64,000 nt of DNA from Mycobacterium sp. DL99 (GTDB taxonomy: Bacteria; Actinomycetota; Actinomycetes; Mycobacteriales; Mycobacteriaceae), in assembly GCF_004762045.1 (NCBI RefSeq), contig NZ_SJOM01000007.1:861432-925431 (forward strand), given 5' to 3'. The position numbers and the translations under genes are program-made. Shown in pieces: positions 26,154 through 40,227 of this stretch. Below the pieces are notes generated by a model. That model did no database searches. It was not told the DNA's origin and saw nothing but the letters and a program-made list of their open reading frames with translations. Each line of letters starts with the position of its first letter. Within the stretch, counting starts at the first letter, position 1.

Positions 26154-27710
26154 ATGAGCGAGATCATCGATCCGCCGGCCCCGTCCGGCACCTCTATCCA
26201 ACGCCTCAAACCCAACGCCGTGGGACTGGTCGGCGTGCTGTTCATGGCGGTCGCCACGGCCGCTCCCATCACCGCCATGGTCGGCAACGTGCCGATCGCG
26301 GTAGGCTTCGGCAACGGCGCCTACGCGCCCGCCGGGTACTTCGTCGCCACCATCGTGCTGACCCTGTTCGCCATCGGCTATGCGGCGATGAGCAAGCACA
26401 TCACCGCCACCGGCGCCTTCTACGGATATATCTCGCACGGCCTGGGACGCGTCGTCGGCCTGGGTGCGGGATTCCTCACCGCGCTGGCCTACATGGTGTT
26501 CGAGGCGTCGCTGATCGGCATCTTCTCGTTCTTCGGCAACGATCTGTTCAAGTCGTTCTTCAACATCGACGTGCCGTGGGTCATCTTCGCCGTGGTGATG
26601 CTGGCCGTGAACGCCGTGCTGACCTACTTCGACATCAATCTGGCGGCGAAAGTGCTCGGGGTGTTCCTGATCACCGAGATCATCATGCTCGCCATGATGG
26701 CGCTGTCCGTGGTGTTCACCGGCGGCGGTCCGCAGGGCTGGTCGCTGGGATCGCTCAACCCGCTCAACGGTTTCCAGAGTCTCTCCGGTGAGGTGGCCGG
26801 TGTCGACGGCAGCATGATCACCGTCGCCGGATCGGCCGGCGTCGGCCTGTTCTTCGCGTTCTGGTCGTGGGTGGGCTTCGAGTCCAGCGCCATGTACGGC
26901 GAGGAGTCCCGAAACCCCAAGAAGATCATCCCGATTGCGGTGATCTGCTCGGTCGTCGGCATCGGCGCGTTCTACATCATCGTTTCGTGGCTGGCCATCG
27001 TCGGCACCGGTCCGCAGAATGCGATTGCGCTGGCGCAGGATTCGACCACCGCGGGCGATATCTTCTTCACCCCGGTGCGGCAGCATCTCGGTGAGTGGGC
27101 CGTGGACCTGTTCAAGATCCTGTTGATGACCGGCTCATTCGCGTGCGGCATGGCGTTTCACAACTGCGCCGCCCGCTACCTGTACGCCCTCGGGCGGGAG
27201 AACGTCATCCCGGGCATGCGCAAGACCATCGGCGCCACCCATCCGGTGCACGGCTCACCGCACATCGCCGGATTCGTACAGACCGGATTCGCGACCGCGT
27301 TGGTGCTGTTCTTCGACATCACCGGGCGTGACCCCTACACCGGGCTCTACGGCCTGATGGCCTTGCTGGGCACCACGGCAATCATGATCGTGCAGGCCCT
27401 GGCGGCATTCTCCGTGATCTCGTTCTTCCACGTGCAGAAGCGGCATCCGGAGACCGCGAACTGGTTCACCACGTTCCTGGCGCCGCTGCTGGGCGGGGTC
27501 GGCATGCTCTACGTCATCTACCTGCTCGCCAAGAACGCGTCGTTCGCTGCGGGTTCAGCCGCTTCGGACTGGATCTTCACGTCGATCCCGTATGTTGTCG
27601 GCATCGCCGGAATCGGTGGGGTGCTGTGGGCGCTGTTCCTGAAATTCAGGGATCCGCAACGCTATTCCGATCTGGGGCGCACAGTGTTGGAGGAAGCGCA
27701 CGAACGTTAG
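26154..27710 (+). CDS. APC-superfamily amino acid/amine permease
   Basis: A 518-residue transporter with about 12 membrane helices. The first helix follows the cytoplasmic segment SIQRLKPNAVGLVGVLFMAVATAAPITAMVGNVPIAVGFGNG, the unwound TM1 region of APC proteins. FWSWVGFESSAMYGEESRNPKKIIPIAV is the conserved GFExxxxxxEE motif of TM6-loop. Substrate unknown; a catabolisable amino acid or amine is inferred from the aminotransferase 42 bp downstream and the GntR regulator upstream. ATG 26154 has an AGGA ribosome site. Confidence 0.93.
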   Translation: MSEIIDPPAPSGTSIQRLKPNAVGLVGVLFMAVATAAPITAMVGNVPIAVGFGNGAYAPAGYFVATIVLTLFAIGYAAMSKHITATGAFYGYISHGLGRVVGLGAGFLTALAYMVFEASLIGIFSFFGNDLFKSFFNIDVPWVIFAVVMLAVNAVLTYFDINLAAKVLGVFLITEIIMLAMMALSVVFTGGGPQGWSLGSLNPLNGFQSLSGEVAGVDGSMITVAGSAGVGLFFAFWSWVGFESSAMYGEESRNPKKIIPIAVICSVVGIGAFYIIVSWLAIVGTGPQNAIALAQDSTTAGDIFFTPVRQHLGEWAVDLFKILLMTGSFACGMAFHNCAARYLYALGRENVIPGMRKTIGATHPVHGSPHIAGFVQTGFATALVLFFDITGRDPYTGLYGLMALLGTTAIMIVQALAAFSVISFFHVQKRHPETANWFTTFLAPLLGGVGMLYVIYLLAKNASFAAGSAASDWIFTSIPYVVGIAGIGGVLWALFLKFRDPQRYSDLGRTVLEEAHER

Positions 27711-27752
27711 CGGCGGGCCGCGCCGGCGGTTAGTGAAAGGAATGCGAGTGCC

Positions 27753-29075
27753 ATGGGTTTCTCGAACATCATGGACTCCAACAGCTATTCGGGGGGTCTG
27801 GCGACCGATCCTGATATCGAAAGGCTGATCGAGGCCCGCTCGCACCTGCTGGGCCCGGCGTACCGGCTGTTCTACGAACGGCCGGTACACCTGGTCCGGG
27901 GCAGCGGCAGCCACCTGTTCGACGCGGACGGCGAGCGTTACCTCGACGCGTACAACAACGTCGTCAGCGTCGGGCACTGTCACCCGCGCGTGGTCGCCGC
28001 CATCACCCGCCAGGCCGAGACGCTCAACACCCACACCCGATACCTGCACGACGGCATCGTGGAGTACTCGGAACGGTTGTTGGCCACGCTCCCAGGAGAA
28101 GTCGACCGGGTGATGTATGCCTGCACCGGCTCGGAGGCCAACGATCTGGCCCTGCGGGTCGCCCAGATGTGTACCGGGGCACGCGGTGTGATCGTCACCC
28201 GCGATGCGTACCACGGCAATACCGAAGCAGTGACGGCGATTTCACCGTCGATCGGCGGCGCCACCAGCATCGGTCCGCATGTGCGCGCCGTGGCCGCGCC
28301 GGACAGCTACCGCTCGGGCGACGATGTGGCCGGCCGGTTCCTGGCCGATGTCGACGCCGCGATCACTGATCTGAAGGCGGCCGGTCACGGGCTGAGCTGC
28401 CTGATCGTCGACACCTTCTTCTCTTCCGACGGCATCTACCCCGACCCCGCGGTGCTGGCGCCGGCGGTGGCGGCGGTGCGCGCGGCCGGCGGGGTGTTCA
28501 TCGCCGACGAGGTGCAACCCGGTTTCGGCCGCACCGGGGAGGCGATGTGGGGTTTCACCCGCCACGGCGTCGTGCCCGACCTGGTAACCATGGGCAAGCC
28601 GATGGCCAACGGGTTGCCGGTGGCGGCGATGGCCGCCCGCAGTGAGGTGCTCGAGGCGTTCGCCCGCGAGGTGCCGTACTTCAACACCTTCGGCGGCAAT
28701 CCGGTGTCGATGGCCGCGGCGGGCGCGGTGCTCGACGTCATCGAGGACGAGCAGCTGATGGCCAACGCGGCCAAGGTCGGCACCGTCTTGCGTGACGAGC
28801 TCACCGGGGTGGCCGCCGAGAACCCGCGCGTCGGCGATGTCCGTGGCGCCGGGCTGTACGTCGGGATCGAGATGGTGACCGACCCTGATCTATTGACCCC
28901 CGATCGGGCCGGCGCCCACGATCTGGTCAACGCGATGCGCGACCGGCGCGTACTCATCTCGGTTTGCGGGACACAGGGCAGTGTGCTGAAGGTGAGACCC
29001 CCCCTGGTATTCTCTTTGTCGGATGTGGACTGGTTCTGCACCGAATTCGCCGATGCGCTGCGTCAGCTGCGCTGA
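27753..29075 (+). CDS. Class III PLP-dependent aminotransferase (AGXT2-like)
   Basis: A 440-residue omega-aminotransferase-type PLP enzyme. Landmarks are FDADGERYLDAYNNVVSVGHCHPRVVAAI (N-terminal domain), CTGSEANDLALRVAQ (cofactor phosphate loop), FIADEVQPGFGRTGEAMWGF (Asp contacting the pyridine nitrogen) and VTMGKPMANGLP with Lys282 as the Schiff-base lysine. The N-terminal pattern with YNNVVSVGHCHP resembles the AGXT2L/ethanolamine-phosphate phospho-lyase branch rather than GabT or ArgD, so transamination versus lyase chemistry is open. Only 52 bp separate it from pta, suggesting its products feed the acetyl-phosphate pathway. Confidence 0.9.
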   Translation: MGFSNIMDSNSYSGGLATDPDIERLIEARSHLLGPAYRLFYERPVHLVRGSGSHLFDADGERYLDAYNNVVSVGHCHPRVVAAITRQAETLNTHTRYLHDGIVEYSERLLATLPGEVDRVMYACTGSEANDLALRVAQMCTGARGVIVTRDAYHGNTEAVTAISPSIGGATSIGPHVRAVAAPDSYRSGDDVAGRFLADVDAAITDLKAAGHGLSCLIVDTFFSSDGIYPDPAVLAPAVAAVRAAGGVFIADEVQPGFGRTGEAMWGFTRHGVVPDLVTMGKPMANGLPVAAMAARSEVLEAFAREVPYFNTFGGNPVSMAAAGAVLDVIEDEQLMANAAKVGTVLRDELTGVAAENPRVGDVRGAGLYVGIEMVTDPDLLTPDRAGAHDLVNAMRDRRVLISVCGTQGSVLKVRPPLVFSLSDVDWFCTEFADALRQLR

Positions 29076-29127
29076 GCAAAAAGCAGAGCATCTGGCCGTC
29101 CAAACCCTGATGAGGGAAGCTGTATCA

Positions 29128-31206
29128 GTGCCGGAGGCAGTCGTCGCTACCGCGATCTACATTGCGTCACCAGAAGGTGATACCGGCAAGTCGACCATCG
29201 CACTCGGGATGCTGCATCGGCTTGCTGCGACCGTACCCAGGGTGGGCGTATTCCGGCCCATCACGCGCCTGGGTGAGGATCGCGATTACATCCTCGAATT
29301 GCTGCTGGCCGGCACCACCGCGGGGCTGAGTTACGACGACTGCGTCGGCGTCAGCTACCAGCAGGTGCACGAGGACCCCGACGTCGCGATCGCCGAAATC
29401 GTCGACCGGTTCCATCGCGTGGCCGAGAAGTGCGACGCCGTGCTGATCGTCGGCAGTGACTACACCGACGTCGCCACCCCCAGCGAGCTGAGCATGAACG
29501 CGCGCATCGCGGTCAACCTCGGCGCGCCCGTGGTGCTCGCGGTCAAGGCCGCCGACCGCACGCCCGACGAGGTTGCCCACGTGGTCGAGGTGTGCCTGGC
29601 CGAGTTGAACCACCAGCATGCGCACGCCGCGGCGGTGGTCGCCAACCGGTGCGACCCGGCCCAGTTGACCGCGGTGGCCGAGGCCCTCAAACCGCTCGGC
29701 CCGCCCGCCTACGTGCTTCCCGAGGAGCCGTTGCTGGTCGCCCCGTCGGTCGCCGAACTGAAGGTGGCGGTCGACGGCACGATGATCGCCGGGGATCCTG
29801 AGCTGCTGTCCCGTGAGGCGATGGGCGTGATGGTCGCCGGTATGACCGCCGAGCACTGCCTGGAGCGGCTGACCGAGGGCGTCGCGGTGGTGACCCCGGG
29901 TGACCGGTCCGACGTGGTGCTGGCAGTCGTGAGTGCTCATGCGGCAGAAGGCTTTCCGTCACTGTCCTGCATCATCCTCAACGGCGGCCTCGATCTGCAC
30001 CCGGCCGTCGCGTCGCTGGTGGAAGGGCTCGGGCTGCGGCTGCCCATCGTGGCCACCAAGTACGGCACCTTCGAGACCGCAAGCCGGGTCGCAGGCGCTC
30101 GCGGCCGGGTCACGGCGAAATCGCAGCGCAAGATCGACACCGCGCTGGCGCTGATGGACAAGCACGTCGACGTCAACGATCTGATCGCACAGTTGAGCAT
30201 CCCGATCCCCGCGGTCACCACGCCGCAGATGTTCACCTACCAGCTGCTCGACCAGGCCCGCTCCGACCGCAGGCGCATCGTGCTACCCGAAGGCACCGAC
30301 GACCGCATCCTCAAGGCCGCGGGCCGGTTGCTGCAGCACGAGGTGGCCGAGCTGACCATCCTCGGTGAGGAAAGCCAGATCCGTTCCCGCGCAGCGGAAC
30401 TCGGGGTGAACATCGATGCGGCCGTGGTGCTCGATCCGCGCACCAGCGCATTGTGCGACCAGTTCGCCGAGCAGTACGCCGAACTGCGCCGCAAGAAGGG
30501 TGTGACGGTCGAGCAGGCCCGCGAGATCATCCATGACGTCTCGTACTTCGGCACGATGCTGGTGCACAACGAGATGGTCGACGGCATGGTGTCGGGTGCC
30601 GCACACACCACGGCGCACACCGTGCGTCCGGCCTTCGAGATCATCCGCACCGCGCCGGGAATCTCGACGGTGTCGAGCATCTTCCTGATGTGCCTGGCCG
30701 ACCGGGTGTTGGCCTACGGCGACTGCGCGATCGTGCCCGACCCGACCTCCGAACAACTTGCCGACATCGCGATCTCCTCGGCACGCACCGCCGCGCAGTT
30801 CGGCATCGATCCGCGGGTGGCCATGCTGTCCTACTCGACGGGCACCTCGGGTACCGGTGCCGACGTCGACAAGGTCCGGGCCGCAACCGAACTGGTGCGC
30901 CAGCGGGAGCCGGACCTGTTGGTGGAGGGGCCGATCCAGTACGACGCCGCGGTGGAGCCGTCGGTGGCGGCGACCAAGATGCCCGATTCGCCAGTGGCCG
31001 GGCGCGCTACCGTCCTGATCTTCCCGGACCTCAACACCGGCAACAACACCTACAAGGCGGTGCAACGCAGTGCCGGCGCCATCGCGATCGGCCCGGTGCT
31101 GCAGGGTTTGAACAAGCCGGTCAACGATCTGTCTCGAGGGGCGCTCGTGGAGGACATCGTCAACACCGTGGCGATCACGGCGATTCAGGCGCAAGGAAAC
31201 TCATGA
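29128..31206 (+). CDS. pta: Phosphate acetyltransferase
   Basis: Interconverts acetyl-CoA and acetyl phosphate. The 692-residue long-form Pta has an N-terminal P-loop/BioD-like domain ([20 protein letters not shown]), a central DRTGG region, and a C-terminal PTA_PTB catalytic domain from [22 protein letters not shown] to the end, with [16 protein letters not shown] and [26 protein letters not shown] 29128 is chosen because GAGGGAAG sits 8 nt upstream and the length matches M. tuberculosis Pta (about 690). The stop overlaps ackA by 4 bp. In M. tuberculosis pta directly follows fgd1; here three genes intervene. Confidence 0.95.
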   Translation: MPEAVVATAIYIASPEGDTGKSTIALGMLHRLAATVPRVGVFRPITRLGEDRDYILELLLAGTTAGLSYDDCVGVSYQQVHEDPDVAIAEIVDRFHRVAEKCDAVLIVGSDYTDVATPSELSMNARIAVNLGAPVVLAVKAADRTPDEVAHVVEVCLAELNHQHAHAAAVVANRCDPAQLTAVAEALKPLGPPAYVLPEEPLLVAPSVAELKVAVDGTMIAGDPELLSREAMGVMVAGMTAEHCLERLTEGVAVVTPGDRSDVVLAVVSAHAAEGFPSLSCIILNGGLDLHPAVASLVEGLGLRLPIVATKYGTFETASRVAGARGRVTAKSQRKIDTALALMDKHVDVNDLIAQLSIPIPAVTTPQMFTYQLLDQARSDRRRIVLPEGTDDRILKAAGRLLQHEVAELTILGEESQIRSRAAELGVNIDAAVVLDPRTSALCDQFAEQYAELRRKKGVTVEQAREIIHDVSYFGTMLVHNEMVDGMVSGAAHTTAHTVRPAFEIIRTAPGISTVSSIFLMCLADRVLAYGDCAIVPDPTSEQLADIAISSARTAAQFGIDPRVAMLSYSTGTSGTGADVDKVRAATELVRQREPDLLVEGPIQYDAAVEPSVAATKMPDSPVAGRATVLIFPDLNTGNNTYKAVQRSAGAIAIGPVLQGLNKPVNDLSRGALVEDIVNTVAITAIQAQGNS

Positions 31207-32333
31207 CGGTTCTGGTGCTCAATTCCGGTTCGTCGTCGCTGAAATACGCGGTGGTCAAACCGGATTCAGGGGAGTTCCTGGCCGACGGCATCATCGAGCA
31301 GATCGGCTCGGCGCAGGTGCCCGATCATGAGGCCGCGCTGCACGCGGCGCACGAGGCGCTCGCCGCCCAGGGCCTGCACATCGCCACGCTGGGACTGTCC
31401 GCGGTCGGTCACCGGGTGGTGCACGGCGGGACCGCCTTCTACCGGCCGACCGTCATCGACGACACGCTGGTGGCCAAGCTCGAAGAGCTGTCTCCACTTG
31501 CCCCGCTGCACAATCCGCCGGCGATCCTGGGTATCGAAGTGGCGCGCAAGCTGCTGCCCGACCTGCCGCATGTGGCCGTGTTCGACACCGCGTTCTTCCA
31601 CAACCTCCCCCAGGCCGCGGCGACCTACGCCATCGATCGCGAGGTCGCCGAGCGCTGGGGTATCCGGCGTTACGGTTTCCACGGCACCTCGCACGAGTAC
31701 GTCAGCCGGCAGGCCGCCGCGTTCCTCGGTACGCCCTACGAGTCGCTGAATCAGATTGTCCTGCATCTGGGTAACGGTGCGTCGGCATCGGCGATCGCCG
31801 GTGGCAGGCCGGTGGACACGTCGATGGGCCTGACGCCGATGGAGGGCCTGGTGATGGGCACCCGCAGCGGCGACGTCGACCCGGGCATCATCATGTATCT
31901 GTGCGGCGAGGCCGGCATGAGTGTCGAGGACGTCGACACGATGCTCAACCGCCAGTCGGGGGTGCGTGGCCTCGGCGGCGAGAACGACTTCCGCAAATTG
32001 CGCGCCCGGATCGAATCCGGCGATCAGAACGCACAATTGGCTTACGACGTCTACATCCACCGGCTCCGCAAGTATGTCGGTGCGTACCTGGCGGTGCTGG
32101 GCCGCGCCGATGTCATCAGCTTCACCGCGGGAGTCGGCGAGAACGACGCCGGGGTACGCCGCGACGCGCTGGCCGGGCTGACCGGGCTGGGGATCGAGAT
32201 CGACGAGGAACTCAACGCGTTGCGGTCACCCGAAGCCCGACGGATCTCGACACCGGACTCGGCGGTGACGGTGCTGGTGGTGCCGACCAATGAGGAGCTG
32301 GCGATCGCGCGGGCCAGCGCGGCCTTGGTCTGA
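31203..32333 (+). CDS. ackA: Acetate kinase
   Basis: Transfers phosphate between ATP and acetate; with Pta it forms the reversible acetate-acetyl-CoA pathway. The 376-residue protein has [14 protein letters not shown] (adenosine/phosphate loop), [32 protein letters not shown] (catalytic region), [12 protein letters not shown], and the C-terminal [13 protein letters not shown]. The ATG at 31203 overlaps the pta stop (ATGA). A 5-bp CCGGG/CCCGG stem (32334-32348) lies between it and the convergent VWA gene and may end both transcripts. Confidence 0.97.
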   Translation: MTVLVLNSGSSSLKYAVVKPDSGEFLADGIIEQIGSAQVPDHEAALHAAHEALAAQGLHIATLGLSAVGHRVVHGGTAFYRPTVIDDTLVAKLEELSPLAPLHNPPAILGIEVARKLLPDLPHVAVFDTAFFHNLPQAAATYAIDREVAERWGIRRYGFHGTSHEYVSRQAAAFLGTPYESLNQIVLHLGNGASASAIAGGRPVDTSMGLTPMEGLVMGTRSGDVDPGIIMYLCGEAGMSVEDVDTMLNRQSGVRGLGGENDFRKLRARIESGDQNAQLAYDVYIHRLRKYVGAYLAVLGRADVISFTAGVGENDAGVRRDALAGLTGLGIEIDEELNALRSPEARRISTPDSAVTVLVVPTNEELAIARASAALV

Positions 32334-32339
32334 CCGGGA

Positions 32340-33335
32340 TCAGCCCGGCAACCGCCGATTGAGCGCGAGCCCGGCGACAGCCGCGGCGGCCAGCGTCAGG
32401 GTGGCGAGAATGATCCATCCGGCACTGGCATCGGCAGGGACCAGTTGGAACCCGATCTGCTGCTGCAACGTGCTGTACACCTCCTCCAGGGAGCCGATGG
32501 TGTCGGCGTGGAACACCCGGCCGTCTCCGGAGAGCTTGCTGATCTCCTGCAAGGTTTGGTCGTCGACGGGTACTGCGATTTTCTGGTCGTTGAGGGTGAC
32601 GTAGCCGTTGGGGGTGCCGAAGGAGATTACCGAGATCGGGACTCCTTGGGCCTTGGCGGCGCGTGCGGCGGCGAACGCCCCTCGTGGCTGGTCGGGGTCC
32701 AGCGGCACGGTTTCCTTGCCGTCGGACTCCAGCACGATCCGTGCGGGCGGCGGGCCGTCACCTCCGCCGATCACCCCGCTGACCGTCGCGATCGCCTGCA
32801 GTGCGGTGTAGATGCCCTCGCCGGTCGCGGTGCGTTCGGCCGGTTCGAGCTTGTCGATCGCGGCTTTCATCGGAGCCCGCTTGGTCGTCGGTGGTACCAA
32901 CAACGTGGCGGTACCGGCGAATGCGATCAACCCGAGGTTGACGCTCGGGTTGAGTCCGTCGACGAACTTCTTGCCCGCCTCCTTGGCGGCCGCCAGCCGG
33001 TTGGGGGCGACGTCGTCGGCCGCCATCGACTCTGAGACATCGATGACCAGCATGACCACCGCACGATTGCGCGGTATCAGGTGATCGCGCGTCGGGTCGG
33101 CCAGGGCGATGGTCAGCAGCAGAAGAGAGATCAGCAGCAGGGCCGCGGGCACGTGCCGCAGTCGCTGCACCCTCGAAGGGGCGACCGCAGTCAGCACATC
33201 CATGTTGGCGAACCTGAGCACGGGGATGCGTTTCGCCCGGTACCGCTGAACGTAGAGGGCGAGCATTCCGACGGCAACCAGTGCACACAGGAAGAACCAG
33301 CGGTGTTGGAACCCGGACAACGACAAAGCGCTCAC
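32340..33335 (-). CDS. VWA-domain membrane protein (BatA/Rv1481-like)
   Basis: A 331-residue protein with two N-terminal helices (about 12-28 and 63-79), a von Willebrand factor A domain (about 90-290) and a C-terminal helix ([20 protein letters not shown]). The metal-ion-dependent adhesion site motif DVSES occupies residues 99-103, with later MIDAS residues in TATGEG (Thr) and VLESDGKET (Asp). The layout matches aerotolerance-operon BatA/BatB proteins and mycobacterial Rv1481, which act with MoxR ATPases; no moxR partner is adjacent. It is convergent with ackA. Confidence 0.88.
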   Translation of the reverse strand: MSALSLSGFQHRWFFLCALVAVGMLALYVQRYRAKRIPVLRFANMDVLTAVAPSRVQRLRHVPAALLLISLLLLTIALADPTRDHLIPRNRAVVMLVIDVSESMAADDVAPNRLAAAKEAGKKFVDGLNPSVNLGLIAFAGTATLLVPPTTKRAPMKAAIDKLEPAERTATGEGIYTALQAIATVSGVIGGGDGPPPARIVLESDGKETVPLDPDQPRGAFAAARAAKAQGVPISVISFGTPNGYVTLNDQKIAVPVDDQTLQEISKLSGDGRVFHADTIGSLEEVYSTLQQQIGFQLVPADASAGWIILATLTLAAAAVAGLALNRRLPG

Positions 33336-33375
33336 GCCCAGAGGGTCTGACCGCAGGCCTCACAACGCCAGCACA

Positions 33376-34296
33376 ATGACCTGGCGGAATGCTGCCAGGT
33401 TCGCGGCGTACGTTCACGCTGTGTCTGGGGCGGCTCTCCTGCTGATCCTCGTTATCGGGGTGGGCTACTACCTGTGCCATCGGCGCGCCCGGGGCATCGC
33501 TGGTGCGGGGCGGCTCCAGGCCTGGTGCTTCGGCGCCGGCCTGGTGTGGTGGCTGCTGGCCACCCAGGGTCCCGTTGGGGTGTACGCCCCGGTCTTGTTC
33601 TGGGTGCGGGCACTGCAGGTGCTGCTGTTGCTGTACGTGGTGCCGTTCCTGCTGGCGCTGGGCCAGCCGGTGACCGCTGTTCGCGAGGCCTCGAGCCCGA
33701 ATGCCCGCGCGCAACTCGACGCGATGCTCGGGTCGCGGGTCGCCCGGGTGGTGCTGTCACCGCCGGTGACGTCGGTGCTGATGCTGGCGACGCCGTGGCT
33801 GCTCTACCTGACTCCGTGGTACGTCGCCTCGCTGGTCAACCCGGTGATCGCGGATCTGACCAACATCGCGTTGTCCGCCATAGGTTTCTGTTACTTCTAC
33901 ACCCGTTTGCAGTCGGATCCCGTTCCGCGGCGGTACTCGCCCCTGCTGTCCATCGGTATCAGCGTCGCCGAGGGTCTGGGCGACGGCGTCCTCGGTCTGG
34001 TGCTGTGGCTGGGGCCGCTGATCGCCTACGACTATTACTCTGCGCTGCACCGGGATTGGGGGCCCTCCCTGCGCGACGACCAGACGCTGGGCGCCGGCGT
34101 GCTGTGGATTCTGGGCGATGTGCTGGGCATCCCGTTCATCATGGTGTTGATGCGGGCGCTGGGCTCGCATGAGCGCAGGCACGCCGCCGAGGTGGACGCC
34201 GAGATCGACGCCGGAGTCGAGGAGCAGCGCGCTACCGGCGCTTCCGCACTCTGGTGGGAATCCGACCCGCAACTGCGGGACCGCTATCACCGCTGA
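33376..34296 (+). CDS. CtaG-type cytochrome c oxidase assembly membrane protein
   Basis: A 306-residue membrane protein of the caa3_CtaG family with about seven helices. Family-type segments are LQAWCFGAGLVWWLLATQGPVGVYAPVLFWVRALQVLLLLYVVPFLLALGQPVT, a VVLSPPVTSVLMLATPWLLYLTPWY segment, and FYTRLQSDPVPRRYSPLLSIGISVAEGLGDGVLGLVL. It may help insert copper into cytochrome oxidase, but stand-alone actinobacterial copies are uncharacterised. The ATG at 33376 lacks a clear ribosome site, and GTG 33421 is an alternative start. It converges on pknG with a CTGAG-GAA-CTCAG stem at the junction. Confidence 0.82.
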   Translation: MTWRNAARFAAYVHAVSGAALLLILVIGVGYYLCHRRARGIAGAGRLQAWCFGAGLVWWLLATQGPVGVYAPVLFWVRALQVLLLLYVVPFLLALGQPVTAVREASSPNARAQLDAMLGSRVARVVLSPPVTSVLMLATPWLLYLTPWYVASLVNPVIADLTNIALSAIGFCYFYTRLQSDPVPRRYSPLLSIGISVAEGLGDGVLGLVLWLGPLIAYDYYSALHRDWGPSLRDDQTLGAGVLWILGDVLGIPFIMVLMRALGSHERRHAAEVDAEIDAGVEEQRATGASALWWESDPQLRDRYHR

Positions 34297-34301
34297 GGAA
34301 C

Positions 34302-37545
<3,244 letters not shown>

Positions 37546-37546
<1 letters not shown>

Positions 37547-38865
37547 CAGCGGTACTCACTCAGTCGAGGCCACAGGCCCAGCGCCACCGCCAGCGCCGCG
37601 GCCACGCTGAGCAGGGCGGCACCCACGGTCGCGCCGGACAGCACCCGGCGGGCATTGGCGATGTCGTTGCGCAACTGGCTGCGGCTCTGCTCGATGCCCT
37701 TGGACAACGCGTCGTCGAGCTTGTCGAAGGCCGAGGTGGAATCGTCCTCGCCGGTGCCCAGCGCCACCTGCGTCGCGGCCTGATAATTGCCCACCGCGAT
37801 GTAGGCGTTGATCCGGTCATCGGCCGCACGCCACTTGGTGAGCAGGTCTTCGGCACCCGTCAGATCGCTCTTGTCGATGCGGGTGTCACGGGCCAGATAC
37901 TGCGCGAGCTGTTGCTGCATGGCCTCGATGCGCTGGTAGTAGGACTGCTTGCGCAGGTTCTCGTCGCCGCGCCGGATCAGGGCCAGCGTCTCGTCGGCCC
38001 GGGCCTGCTGGGCGGTGATGGCGAGGTTGGTCACGGTCTTGAGGGATTCGGCGGCGGTGTCCTTGGCGTTGCGGCTGTCCGACGTCGAGATCACCAGAGC
38101 TGTGGTCACCCAGATCAGCATGATCAGCACGGCCATGCCGCCCGCCACGAAACCGATGTTCACCCGTCGCCGGGTCCGGCGGGCCAGCCAGCGGTTGGCG
38201 AACGCGCCGAACATCAACGTGGCCAGCACCACCAACATCACCGCGGTCGGGATCCGGGTGGAGGCCGTCGTCTCGGCGTCCACCCGTGCCGAGGTCTCCT
38301 CGTACAGGCGTTGCGCGTCGGGCAGGATCTGCGACTGCATCAGCGCCGAGGCTTCCGACAGATACGACGAACCCACCGGGTTGCCGGCCCGGTTGTTGGT
38401 CCGTGCGGTCTCCACCAGGCCCGTGTAGACGGCGAGCCGTGCGTTGATCCGGCCGAGCAGCTGCACCAGCGCTTCGTCGGTCAACCCACTCGATGCCCGC
38501 GTCACCGCCACCGAGGCGTCGGTGATGGCCTGCTCGTACCGCTGGCGCACGTCGCGGGGTTCGGCTCCGGCGATGAAGGCCGTGGCAGCGGCGGCGTCGG
38601 CGACCGACAGCGTGGTGTAGAGCTGGCCGGCCGCGAACGCCAGCGGCTCGGTGTGGTCGAGCACCGTGGTCAATGCCTGCTGGCGGTCGTTGATCGTGGT
38701 GGACGTCGCGAACGCGCTGGCGAGCACGAGGGCCGACAACACGAGCCCGATCGTCAGGATGCGTCCGGGAGTGGTCCACAGAAACCACCAGCGCGGGTGG
38801 GCAGGAGTGGTCGGCGACCGGGACGCGAGTGGTTCGGTCGAGGGATGTGCCAACTCCACAGTCAC
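37546..38865 (-). CDS. glnX: Membrane signal-transduction protein linking GlnH to PknG
   Basis: A 439-residue protein with four membrane helices: about residues 34-54, 207-227, 234-262 and 411-431. Between helices 1 and 2, and 3 and 4, lie two extracytoplasmic helical sensor-like domains rich in Ala, Gln and charged residues, like the bundles of chemoreceptor sensor regions. It has no kinase or HAMP-kinase output domain. GTG 38865 is first. The 93-bp gap to mutT3 has an AT-rich run (38914-38930) with a minus-strand TATAGT that could be the operon promoter. Function follows the known GlnX role in mycobacteria. Confidence 0.92.
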
Positions 38866-38958
38866 CTGCGCACGGACCTCATTTAGTTTCGGTACAAACG
38901 GGGCGTCCCACCACTATAAAAAAATTCTAAGAGCGCCGCGCTTAGGCTCGCTGAGAAA

Positions 38959-39507
38959 TTGGCACCCACCGAAACTCGCGACGTTCCTTATCCTGTACGG
39001 GTGCGTGGCGACGGTGACGGCTGGGTGTTCTCCGACAACGGCGCCCGGTACTGGGGGCGCCACGGTGCGGCCGGCCTGCTGCTGCGGGCACCGTGGCCGG
39101 GCGGATCGGCGGCGGTGCTGCTGCAACACCGGGCCCCGTGGAGTCATCAGGGCGGAACGTGGGCGTTGCCCGGCGGTGCCCGCGACAGTCATGAGACCGC
39201 CGAGCAGGCCGCGGTCCGCGAAGCCCACGAGGAAGCCGGGGTGACGGCCGAGCAGCTCACCGTGCGGACCACCGTGGTGACGGCCGAGGTGGCCGGTATC
39301 GGCGGCACGCACTGGTCCTACACGACGGTGATCGCCGACGTCCCCGAGCCGCTGGAGACCATCCCCAACCGGGAGAGTTCGGAGCTGCGCTGGGTGGCCG
39401 AGGACGAGGTGGCCGAGTTGCCGCTGCATCCCGGGTTCGCCGCGAGCTGGCAGCAGCTGCGGGCGGTGACGGCGTCCCTGCCGCTGGAGCACAACCGGCA
39501 TCACTAG
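38959..39507 (+). CDS. mutT3: Nudix hydrolase MutT3
   Basis: A Nudix hydrolase of 182 residues (168 if GTG 39001 is the start). The Nudix box is complete: GGARDSHETAEQAAVREAHEEAGV (Gx5Ex7REx2EExGU). The N-terminal VRGDGDGWVFSDNGARYWGRHGAAGLLLRAP matches my recollection of mycobacterial MutT3, linked to hydrolysis of oxidised nucleotides such as 8-oxo-dGTP. The upstream start is a TTG at 38959. A TATCCT element 12-7 nt before the GTG at 39001 would suit a leaderless transcript from that codon, so the N-terminus is uncertain. It converges on thiE. Confidence 0.92.
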   Translation: MAPTETRDVPYPVRVRGDGDGWVFSDNGARYWGRHGAAGLLLRAPWPGGSAAVLLQHRAPWSHQGGTWALPGGARDSHETAEQAAVREAHEEAGVTAEQLTVRTTVVTAEVAGIGGTHWSYTTVIADVPEPLETIPNRESSELRWVAEDEVAELPLHPGFAASWQQLRAVTASLPLEHNRHH

Positions 39508-39511
39508 GCCC

Positions 39512-40183
39512 TCAACGAGCCTGAGTGACCGCATCCTTCAATTCCGCGGCCGCCGCCCGGGGATCCTCGGCGGCGGTGATCGCGCGGACCACCACGATGC
39601 GCCGGGCGCCGGCGGCCAGCACCTCGGGCAGTCGCTGCTGATCGATCCCGCCGATCGCGAACCACGGCTTGGCCGGGTTCAACGCGGCCGTCGAGCGCAC
39701 CAGGTCCAGGCCCGGTGCGGACCGGCCGGGTTTGGTCGGGGTGGGCCAGCACGGGCCGACGCAGAAGTAGTCCACCTGCTCATCGATCGCGGCGGCGGCC
39801 TGCCCGGCGTCATGGGTGGAGCGGCCGATCACCGGACGCTCGCCGATGATGCCGCGGGCGATGTCCAGCGGCAGATCGTCCTGGCCGAGGTGCAGTACGT
39901 CGGCCCCGGCCGCCAGGGCGATGTCGGCCCGGTCGTTGACCGCCAGCAACGCACCGTGGCGGCGGGCCGCGTCGGCCAGGATCTCCAGCGCCTCGAGTTC
40001 CTGACGGGCCTCCAGCGGCCCGAACTGCTTGTCCCCGGCCGAGCCCTTGTCCCGCAGCTGGATCAGGTCAACCCCGCCGGCCAGCGCGGCATCGGCGAAT
40101 TCGGCCAGGTCACCACGCTCGCGGCGGGCATCGGTGCACAGGTACAGGGTGGCGCGCTGCAGACGGTCGGCGGGTGATTCCAC
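39512..40183 (-). CDS. thiE: Thiamine-phosphate synthase
   Basis: Joins HMP pyrophosphate and the thiazole phosphate to give thiamine monophosphate. The 223-residue TIM barrel begins at GTG 40183 with [34 protein letters not shown] (substrate phosphate and Lys/Arg contacts), [38 protein letters not shown] (pyrophosphate loop) and [30 protein letters not shown] much longer reading frame continues upstream through the riboswitch on the opposite strand and is not coding. It is divergent from thiO, so it is not under the riboswitch. Confidence 0.96.
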   Translation of the reverse strand: MESPADRLQRATLYLCTDARRERGDLAEFADAALAGGVDLIQLRDKGSAGDKQFGPLEARQELEALEILADAARRHGALLAVNDRADIALAAGADVLHLGQDDLPLDIARGIIGERPVIGRSTHDAGQAAAAIDEQVDYFCVGPCWPTPTKPGRSAPGLDLVRSTAALNPAKPWFAIGGIDQQRLPEVLAAGARRIVVVRAITAAEDPRAAAAELKDAVTQAR

Positions 40184-40227
40184 ACCGCGACGGTAGCCGG
40201 TTCCGCCCGAGTACCCTGGACTGGCAA

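Noticed and set aside
30690..31202. N-terminal extension of ackA in frame with upstream sequence
   Set aside because: The extension is out of frame with pta and Arg/Gly-rich; acetate kinase homology starts at ATG 31203.
25148..32333. Mobile island carrying the GntR-permease-aminotransferase genes
   Set aside because: No flanking repeats, integrase, IS or compositional break visible; simple gene insertion or loss in other lineages explains it.
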